Assembly (NCBI GenBank): GCA_900552585.1
Contig: USAB01000054.1
Span: 1 to 11,829, forward strand
Direction: 5' to 3'
Length of the DNA: 11,829 bases
Source: an uncultured Coriobacteriaceae bacterium
Lineage (GTDB): Bacteria > Actinomycetota > Coriobacteriia > Coriobacteriales > Eggerthellaceae
Both the position numbers and the translations under genes were made by a program. Position 1 is the first letter of the stretch. Every line of letters starts with the position of its first letter. Below are positions 6,948-11,829 of the stretch, piece after piece. Below the pieces are notes generated by a model that searched no databases, was not told the origin of the DNA, and saw only the letters and a list, made by a program, of their open reading frames with translations.

Positions 6948-6969
6948 GCGGGGAGCCATGCGGGGAGCC
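6948..6969 (+). repeat. 12-base tandem duplication over a start codon
   Basis: GCGGGGAGCC occurs at 6948-6957 and 6960-6969, separated by AT, giving a 12-base unit repeated almost twice. The first copy supplies the GGGGAG ribosome site and the junction creates the ATG of the coiled-coil gene. Confidence 0.75.
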
Positions 6970-7380
6970 GAGTCTGCCAAGAAGGCCAGGGGGATTTTCC
7001 GCCCTTCTGCCGCTTCCCCAACCGACGGCACCCGCGATTTAAGCAAGCTTGACCGCTTGCAGCTGCTGCAACTACTCGACGAAGCCGTAAGGGAAAACGA
7101 CCGCTTGAAAAAATAGCTTGCCAGCGCTAAGCAACAGCTTGAAGACCGGCGCATCGCGCTGGCCGATTCCGAATCGCTTGCCGATGCCGCCCTGCGCCTG
7201 TCCGGCATCTTCGAAGATGCACAGCGCGCCATCGACCTCTATCGCAGCAATGCGACCGGCAACGTCACCGCCGATGCGCAACCCGTTGTCCACAGCATGG
7301 ATCACGAAAACGCCAACGCCGATACCGCCCTGAGCAGCTCTGCCACCCCGACGGAATCCCCTGCGGGAACCGACAACTAG
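6958..7380 (+). pseudogene. Short coiled-coil protein of pilus operon, amber-interrupted
   Basis: One frame of 140 codons runs from ATG 6958 to TAG 7378, broken by a single TAG at 7114-7116 (codon 53). Protein character continues across it: LDRLQLLQLLDEAVRENDRLKK, stop, LASAKQQLEDRRIALADSESL, then AALRLSGIFEDAQRAIDLYR. The middle is a heptad-rich coiled coil and the last 45 residues are low-complexity, rich in Ala, Asp and Thr. I recall similar small proteins beside signal peptidase genes in coriobacterial pilus clusters, but know no assigned function. CAG to TAG (Gln to stop) is the simplest explanation. The only start is ATG 6958, since a TGA lies in frame at 6943. The frame ends just before the signal peptidase gene. 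A suppressed or recoded stop is possible but unlikely, as TAG ends the next gene. Confidence 0.65.
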
Positions 7381-7395
7381 GATGTGGCTGGGAGT

Positions 7396-8046
7396 ATGGA
7401 AAATGGAACGGATGCAAACCGCGCCCTCCACGTCGCAGGCTCTGCCGCAGGAAAGGGCAGCGAACCCAACACCCCCCTCGAACTTCCGAGCAACCGGGAA
7501 ATAGAGGCTGAGCTCCAGCGCACCCGCGAACAGGGACGCCGCCACGACGCTGCCCGCAACATAGCCTTCGCCCTTGCCGCGGTGTTCGCCGCATCGGTGC
7601 TCCTTTCCCTTTTCGCCTTCCCCGTCTTCCGGGTGTACGGCGCATCCATGCAGCCAACATTAAACGACGGGGATATCATCATCGCGGACAAACCCGCCAG
7701 CTATCAGGCGGGAGACCTGATAGCTTTCTCGTACAACAACAAAACCCTTACCAAGCGCATCATCGGATGCCCCGGCGACTGGATCGACATATCTTCCGAC
7801 GGAACAGTTTCGGTCAACGGGCAAACCCTGGCAGAACCGTATCTTGCCCCGGGTGCTGCCAGCCGCGGAACCTGCGACATATCCCTTCCCTATCAAGTGC
7901 CCGAAGGAAGGTACTTCGTTATGGGAGACAAACGCAGCGTGTCCATAGACTCACGCTCGTCGCAGGTGGGAAGCGTTCCCGCCGATCAGATTGTCGGCCG
8001 TTTGGAATTCCGCATCTGGCCGCTTTCCAACATCGGAAGCCTATAG
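7396..8046 (+). CDS. Type I signal peptidase of the pilus operon
   Basis: A 216-residue membrane-bound serine protease that removes signal peptides. After a polar N-terminal region of about 55 residues, one membrane helix (NIAFALAAVFAASVLLSLFAF) leads to the nucleophile Ser84 in GASMQPTL, the general base Lys120 in TKRIIGCPGD, and the box E-like GDKRSVSIDSR near the C-terminus. The last box has Lys where GDN is usual. The ATG at 7396 was chosen over an in-frame GTG at 7384; both have poor ribosome sites, so coupling to the upstream gene, 15 bases away, is likely. Dedicated signal peptidases are common in Gram-positive pilus islands, where they process pilin precursors. The stop is TAG. Confidence 0.9.
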   Translation: MENGTDANRALHVAGSAAGKGSEPNTPLELPSNREIEAELQRTREQGRRHDAARNIAFALAAVFAASVLLSLFAFPVFRVYGASMQPTLNDGDIIIADKPASYQAGDLIAFSYNNKTLTKRIIGCPGDWIDISSDGTVSVNGQTLAEPYLAPGAASRGTCDISLPYQVPEGRYFVMGDKRSVSIDSRSSQVGSVPADQIVGRLEFRIWPLSNIGSL

Positions 8047-8088
8047 CGGACCTTCGAAAACGGGAAACGAGCGAGAAGGAGGAAGCAT

Positions 8089-8127
8089 ATGAAAACACCG
8101 GAATTGCAAAGCGGGCATGACCCATAA
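8089..8127 (+). CDS. Possible 12-codon mini-ORF or leader peptide
   Basis: ATG-AAA starts a 12-residue frame (MKTPELQSGHDP) ending in TAA, preceded by a near-perfect GAAGGAGG at ideal spacing. It lies between the signal peptidase and backbone pilin genes. A small CGCC/GGCG hairpin (8128-8139) follows the stop at once. It could be a leader peptide tuning pilin translation, the remnant of a lost gene, or chance. The peptide has no recognisable features. Confidence 0.3.
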   Translation: MKTPELQSGHDP

Positions 8128-8190
8128 CGCCTTTCGGCGCAAAGCAAGAAAAGAAGGGAACCCGCAATAGGGTAAGGAGATTGGAGAACA

Positions 8191-9759
8191 ATGAAAGAAG
8201 GAATGATGAATCGGCTGACCCGGACATTCCGCAGCGCAATTGCGATGCTTTCCGTAGCGGCCCTCGTTCTGGCATTCGGCCCATCTGCCGCACTTGCCGA
8301 GGACGCTCCGTCGTACCAGATCAATCTGACCGGCACGACAAGCGGCCATACCTACGAGGTCTACCGCATCTTCACAGGAGATCTTTCGCAAGATGGAACG
8401 ACCCTGTCCAACGTTGCTTGGGACACCGACAGCGTCGCCTACAACGGAACCGAATCCGCCAAGGACGTTGCTGAAAAGCTTGCCGCCGACCCCGACAGCA
8501 GCGACCAGCACATCAAGCAGCTTGAGGAGAAGCTGACGCTGAAGACCCCGGTCAAGACCGTTCCCTCCTCGGCAGGCACCACGGCCATCGACCTTTCCGC
8601 CACCGGTGCGGGCTATTATCTGGTCAAGGATAAGGACAACAGCGTCGACAGCACCAAGACCGATGCCTACACCAAGTACATCGTGCAAGTAGTGGGCAAC
8701 GTAAAAGTGAATGTGAAGTCCGACGTTCCCAATGTGTACAAGAAGGTCAAGGATACCAACGATTCCGACGGTACTACGTCCGACTGGATCGATTCTGCCG
8801 ACTACGATATGGGCGACTGGGTGCCCTACCAAATTACCGGCACCATGCCTACGAACATCGCCGACTACACTACCTACAGCTATGCCTTCACCGACACCAT
8901 GTCCAAGGGCCTGACGTACGACGGCACCGATGCCGACCATAAGGTAAAGATTCTTCTGGACGACAAGACCGATCTGACCAAGTACTTCACCGAGAAGGCG
9001 GAAAAGAAAACCGACGGGTCCACCGTGGTCACCTGGACCTGCGCAGACCTGAAGGCAGCCGTCAAGGAGGCGGGCGATGCCCTGACCCCCGGCAGCAAGA
9101 TCTGTGCATACTACAGCGCCCAGCTCAACAGCAAGGCAAATATCGGATCCGCCGGCAACCCGAACACGGTGAAGCTGACCTATTCCAACAACCCGAACAA
9201 AGGCGGTGAGGGCAACACCGGCACCACGCCCGAAGACAAGGTGACGGTATTCACCTTCAAGCTGGTCGTGGATAAGGTCGACCAAGACATGAACAAGCTC
9301 GCCGGAGCCGAATTCACCCTGGCCAAGAAACTGGCTGACGGCACCACCAAGACCGTAGCCGTGGTCACCTCCGACGACGGCACCGAGTTCACCTTCAACG
9401 GCCTTGATGACGGCGGTTACACCCTGACCGAGACGAAGACCCCCAGTGGCTACAACACCATCGACCCCATTGAATTCTCCGTCACGGCAGACCATCAAGA
9501 AGAATCCGACGACCCGCAGCTGACAACCCTCAACGGCGTTGGCACCACGGGCACAATCGACTTCAGTTCACTCTACAAGGCGTCGGTCGACAAGGATGCC
9601 GGCTCCATTAGCGCCCAGATCGTGAACCGTCAGGGCACCGTGCTGCCCAGCACCGGCGGCATGGGCACCACCGTCCTCTACCTTGCGGGTGCGGCCATCA
9701 TCGCCGCAGCGGGTTACGGCCTTTACCGCCGTCATCGTTCCCGTAAGCAGGACGCCTAA
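8191..9759 (+). CDS. LPXTG backbone (major) pilin, SpaA/FimA type
   Basis: A 522-residue secreted, sortase-anchored pilin, the largest gene of the operon and the likely fibre subunit. The signal peptide ends at about Ala36 (ALA before ED). A pilin-motif-like segment, SDVPNVYKKVKD (177-188), offers Lys184 or Lys185 as the nucleophile for polymerisation. Residues about 195-345 match the fimbrial isopeptide-forming D2 domain. Residues about 350-435 are a prealbumin-like/SpaA domain with an E-box, YTLTETKTPSGY, whose Glu414 would support an internal Lys-Asn isopeptide bond. The sorting signal is LPSTG (485-489), a hydrophobic helix and a basic tail. Two cysteines, 284 and 305, lie in the D2 region. 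The start was chosen because TTGGAGAACA precedes it; ATGs at 8203 and 8206 are alternatives. Confidence 0.93.
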   Translation: MKEGMMNRLTRTFRSAIAMLSVAALVLAFGPSAALAEDAPSYQINLTGTTSGHTYEVYRIFTGDLSQDGTTLSNVAWDTDSVAYNGTESAKDVAEKLAADPDSSDQHIKQLEEKLTLKTPVKTVPSSAGTTAIDLSATGAGYYLVKDKDNSVDSTKTDAYTKYIVQVVGNVKVNVKSDVPNVYKKVKDTNDSDGTTSDWIDSADYDMGDWVPYQITGTMPTNIADYTTYSYAFTDTMSKGLTYDGTDADHKVKILLDDKTDLTKYFTEKAEKKTDGSTVVTWTCADLKAAVKEAGDALTPGSKICAYYSAQLNSKANIGSAGNPNTVKLTYSNNPNKGGEGNTGTTPEDKVTVFTFKLVVDKVDQDMNKLAGAEFTLAKKLADGTTKTVAVVTSDDGTEFTFNGLDDGGYTLTETKTPSGYNTIDPIEFSVTADHQEESDDPQLTTLNGVGTTGTIDFSSLYKASVDKDAGSISAQIVNRQGTVLPSTGGMGTTVLYLAGAAIIAAAGYGLYRRHRSRKQDA

Positions 9760-9787
9760 GGCGCACACGTAAAGGCAGCGGATTCCG

Positions 9788-10675
9788 ATGGCCGGGCAAG
9801 AAAGGGCGCATACCAGGGCAGGGGCCATCAGGGCCCATATCCCCGAGATCTTGCTGACGTGCGCCCTTCTGGTCGGCATAGGAATCATGCTGTACCCCAC
9901 CGTCAGCGACTGGTGGAACAGCTTCCACCAGTCGCAGGCAATTGCCACCTACGAGCAGGCAGTGGACGGCAACACGGCACAGCAGAATAAGAAGCTGTGG
10001 AACGCCGCCGTCGCCTACAACAAGAAGCTTCCCCATGACAACGGCCGCTTCACCCTGTCGAAGGCAGAGCAGAGGGAATACGATCGCATCTTGGATGTAA
10101 CGGGCACCGGAATCATGGGGTACGTCGAGGTACCGAAGATCAACACCCGCCTGCCCATCTACCACGGCACCGACGATGCCGTCCTGGAAACCGCTGTCGG
10201 GCACATTCCGGGATCGTCGTTACCTGTAGGAGGCAAAGGCACGCACTGCGCTATTTCCGGACATCGCGGGCTGCCCTCGGCCCGTCTGTTCACCGACCTC
10301 GACCAACTGGGAGAAGGAGATGTGTTCACCCTGAACGTACTGGGCCGGACGCTGACCTACCAGGTGGACAAGATCAGAGTTGTCCTGCCCGACCAGCTGG
10401 ACGACCTTGCCATTGATGACGGCAAAGACTACTGCACGCTGATTACCTGCACGCCCTACGGCGTGAATACGCACCGCTTGCTGGTTCGCGGGCACAGGAT
10501 TCCCAACCAGGGACTCCTTGCCACCGACGGAGATGTCGACCGCGTGAACCCGGTGCTGGTGGCCGCCATTGCCACCGCAGCAGTCTTTGCCGTACTCAGC
10601 CTGTGCCGCGCCATACGGCGTCGCACTATGGATCGGAAGATAAAGACCTGGATAACGGAAGGAGACCGGCCTTGA
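9788..10675 (+). CDS. Class C sortase (pilin polymerase)
   Basis: A 295-residue membrane transpeptidase that cleaves LPXTG signals and joins pilins through lysines. Hydrophobic segments at about 20-37 and 254-273 flank the catalytic domain, the two-anchor topology of class C. His159 (SGHRGLPSA), Cys221 (TLITCTPYG) and Arg230 (THRLLVRGHR) form the active site; the Cys-Arg spacing of nine fits pneumococcal SrtC. The lid usually carries an Asp-Pro-Phe/Trp anchor in the loop before ILDV; here that loop (82-98) reads HDNGRFTLSKAEQREYD, without DPF or DPW, so the lid is altered or missing. The start lies 28 bases after the pilin stop with a weak AAGGCAG. Its stop overlaps the next start. Confidence 0.94.
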   Translation: MAGQERAHTRAGAIRAHIPEILLTCALLVGIGIMLYPTVSDWWNSFHQSQAIATYEQAVDGNTAQQNKKLWNAAVAYNKKLPHDNGRFTLSKAEQREYDRILDVTGTGIMGYVEVPKINTRLPIYHGTDDAVLETAVGHIPGSSLPVGGKGTHCAISGHRGLPSARLFTDLDQLGEGDVFTLNVLGRTLTYQVDKIRVVLPDQLDDLAIDDGKDYCTLITCTPYGVNTHRLLVRGHRIPNQGLLATDGDVDRVNPVLVAAIATAAVFAVLSLCRAIRRRTMDRKIKTWITEGDRP

Positions 10676-11691
10676 AAGCGATACGCGAACAATCGGCCAG
10701 CCCTCAAGCCCGCATACGCCACGCAATCGTCGGAGCGCTCGTGTTCGCCTTGGCGTTTGCCGCACTGACCTGTTTCGCCACTGCACAACAGGCGCAGGCA
10801 GACGAAGGTAGCGGACAGGGCTCCATTACCTTCACAGACTGCAAGGCCCCCGGACAGATTTTCACCGTCTACCAGATTGCGCAGCGCAACGGCGACGGCA
10901 ACTTCGTGCTTGATGCGGCATGGCAAAACGCGGCGGCGGATTCGGGCATTGACGTGTCCGGGTTCAACCGGAGCACGAAGGCCTCCACGTTGAAGCGGGC
11001 AGCCGAGACCTTTGCAGGATACGCGGCAAAGAATGCCTCCCCCGCAACGAAGCGCACGGCGACGGTCGAAGGCGGCCGGGCATATTTCGGCAACTTGGAT
11101 GCCGGCATGTACCTGGCGCTCGCCCGTCCCGCCACGGTGGGGAGCACCACCTACTACCAACAGCCGTATCTGATAAGCGTTCCGGGTGAAAACCAAGACG
11201 GATCCGTCGACAACAACGTATCGGTCGCAGCGGACAAGGTGACGGAAACGAGCAAGAAGGTTTCCGCGAATCGCGTGCAGAAGCTGTGGGACGATGAAGG
11301 CCCTTCCGCAAGGCCGTCGTCGGTTGCCGTCCAGATCTACAACGGCGATGCGCTGTACCGCCAGGTAGAGCTGAATGCTGGCAACAACTGGACGTACGAA
11401 TGGAAGGGCACGGGCGATTGGCGCGTGCGCGAAGCGGTTGTCCCCGACGGATACCACTGCTCGGTAAGCAAAACCGTGGATGCCGGCAAGGCAAAGCCGA
11501 CCCTGGCCTTCCACATCACCAATAAGAAATCTACCGACAACGGCGGCTCGCAATCCTCCAACGGCGGGGGAAGCACGCTGCCCCTTACCGGCGACTGGCT
11601 ACCCGTTCTGGCCGTTGTCCTTATCGCAGTGGGCGCGGGGCTTGTGATTGTCGCCCTGGCACGCCGCAAGAAGAACGAGGACCGGGCATGA
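10672..11691 (+). CDS. LPXTG minor pilin with Cna_B domain
   Basis: A 339-residue wall-anchored pilin, probably the basal or accessory subunit. The TTG at 10672 is preferred because GGAAGGAG precedes it at ideal spacing and it overlaps the sortase stop as TTGA; the longer frame from ATG 10603 would run deep inside the sortase gene. The signal peptide runs to about Ala43. Residues about 50-195 form a first pilin-like region. A Cna_B-type domain (about 197-285) begins VQKLWDDEGPSARPSSVAVQ and ends with the E-box-like VREAVVPDGY, Glu254. A Ser/Gly/Asn linker then leads to LPLTG (303-307), a hydrophobic segment and a RRKK tail. The rare start may keep its level below that of the backbone pilin. 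Confidence 0.9.
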   Translation: MKAIREQSASPQARIRHAIVGALVFALAFAALTCFATAQQAQADEGSGQGSITFTDCKAPGQIFTVYQIAQRNGDGNFVLDAAWQNAAADSGIDVSGFNRSTKASTLKRAAETFAGYAAKNASPATKRTATVEGGRAYFGNLDAGMYLALARPATVGSTTYYQQPYLISVPGENQDGSVDNNVSVAADKVTETSKKVSANRVQKLWDDEGPSARPSSVAVQIYNGDALYRQVELNAGNNWTYEWKGTGDWRVREAVVPDGYHCSVSKTVDAGKAKPTLAFHITNKKSTDNGGSQSSNGGGSTLPLTGDWLPVLAVVLIAVGAGLVIVALARRKKNEDRA

Positions 11692-11829
11692 GGGCCGCGC
11701 CGCAACATACGCAACCGAAACGGCTTGCCGCCGTGGGCATCGTCATCCTGATTGCAGGATGCGGCCTGTTAGGCTGGTCGCCCGCCGATGCATGGGCGGG
11801 GGGGGGAGCGAGCGGGCCCTTCATGCTGT
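11688..11829 (+). CDS. Start of a secreted protein, probably next pilin or tip adhesin (partial)
   Basis: The ATG overlaps the minor pilin stop as ATGA. The 47 visible codons encode a basic N-terminus, a hydrophobic core (VGIVILIAGCGLLGW) and an Ala-rich cleavage region (SPADAWA), a clear signal peptide, then Gly-Gly-Gly-Ala-Ser-Gly-Pro-Phe. Its place after the minor pilin suggests a tip pilin or adhesin, but no domain lies inside the window. The Cys in the core could in principle be a lipobox cysteine, though the sequence after it stays hydrophobic. A run of nine Gs sits in codons 37-40. The gene is cut by the window end. Confidence 0.65.
   Translation, partial: MRAAPQHTQPKRLAAVGIVILIAGCGLLGWSPADAWAGGGASGPFML
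11798..11806 (+). repeat. G9 homopolymer in the 5' coding region
   Basis: Nine consecutive Gs lie just after the predicted signal peptide of the partial gene. Such tracts are prone to slipped-strand changes in length, which would switch the reading frame. Confidence 0.85.

Noticed and set aside
7108..7116. Programmed slippage on the A6 run before the amber codon
   Set aside because: The downstream coding frame is the same as upstream, so a one-base slip would not restore the protein.
8041..9498. 485-codon minus-strand frame opposite the pilin
   Set aside because: Val/Gly-rich shadow; the opposite strand has a signal peptide, an E-box and LPSTG.
10603..10671. Longer N-terminus of the minor pilin from ATG 10603
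   Set aside because: It would put 23 polar residues before the signal peptide and overlap the sortase; the TTG has the ribosome site.
1..11829. CRISPR arrays, tRNA or rRNA genes, insertion sequences
   Set aside because: No regular repeat-spacer pattern, tRNA-like cloverleaf, rRNA segment or transposase frame was seen.

Overview
The window is high-GC DNA with short AT-rich promoter stretches, strong AAGGAG-type ribosome binding sites and Gram-positive features: an LPXTG pilus cluster, a T-box leader, and many genes that overlap or almost touch. The best guess from protein style is an actinobacterium of the class Coriobacteriia (Eggerthellaceae or Coriobacteriaceae relatives). That is inference from family resemblance; no marker gene is present to prove it.

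Left part (1-4480). A plus-strand gene for a solo B3/4-domain protein meets a minus-strand cluster tail to tail at a strong hairpin terminator. Read in its own direction, the minus-strand cluster is: an AraC-type HTH regulator gene that looks frameshifted, a PlsY-type glycerol-3-phosphate acyltransferase, an LCM-family SAM-dependent methyltransferase, and, after a 245-base gap, a radical SAM enzyme with extra C-terminal cysteines. The acyltransferase and methyltransferase are translationally coupled. The set looks like a small lipid or small-molecule modification locus of unknown product.

Middle part (4480-6780). A BASS-family (bile acid:sodium symporter type) transporter is on the minus strand and ends in a good terminator. 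Its roughly 300-nt leader contains a T-box riboswitch with the canonical GGGTGGTACCGCGG antiterminator sequence, a 12-bp terminator, six Ts and a promoter. The transporter is therefore probably induced when one tRNA is uncharged. By spacing, the specifier is most likely AUC (Ile), which would point to an amino acid or 2-oxo acid substrate rather than bile acid. A stand-alone two-cysteine glutathione peroxidase (thioredoxin-dependent type) is transcribed divergently.

Right part (6780-11829). A sortase-assembled pilus operon runs to the window edge: a short coiled-coil gene broken by an in-frame amber codon, a type I signal peptidase, a possible 12-codon mini-ORF, a 522-aa LPSTG backbone pilin, a class C sortase, a 339-aa LPLTG minor pilin started by TTG, and the start of another exported protein (probably the next pilin or adhesin) with a run of nine Gs just after its signal peptide. 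The signal peptidase would process the pilin precursors, the sortase would join LPXTG signals to pilin lysines, and the minor pilin would decorate or anchor the fibre. Overlapping stop and start codons suggest one coupled transcript.
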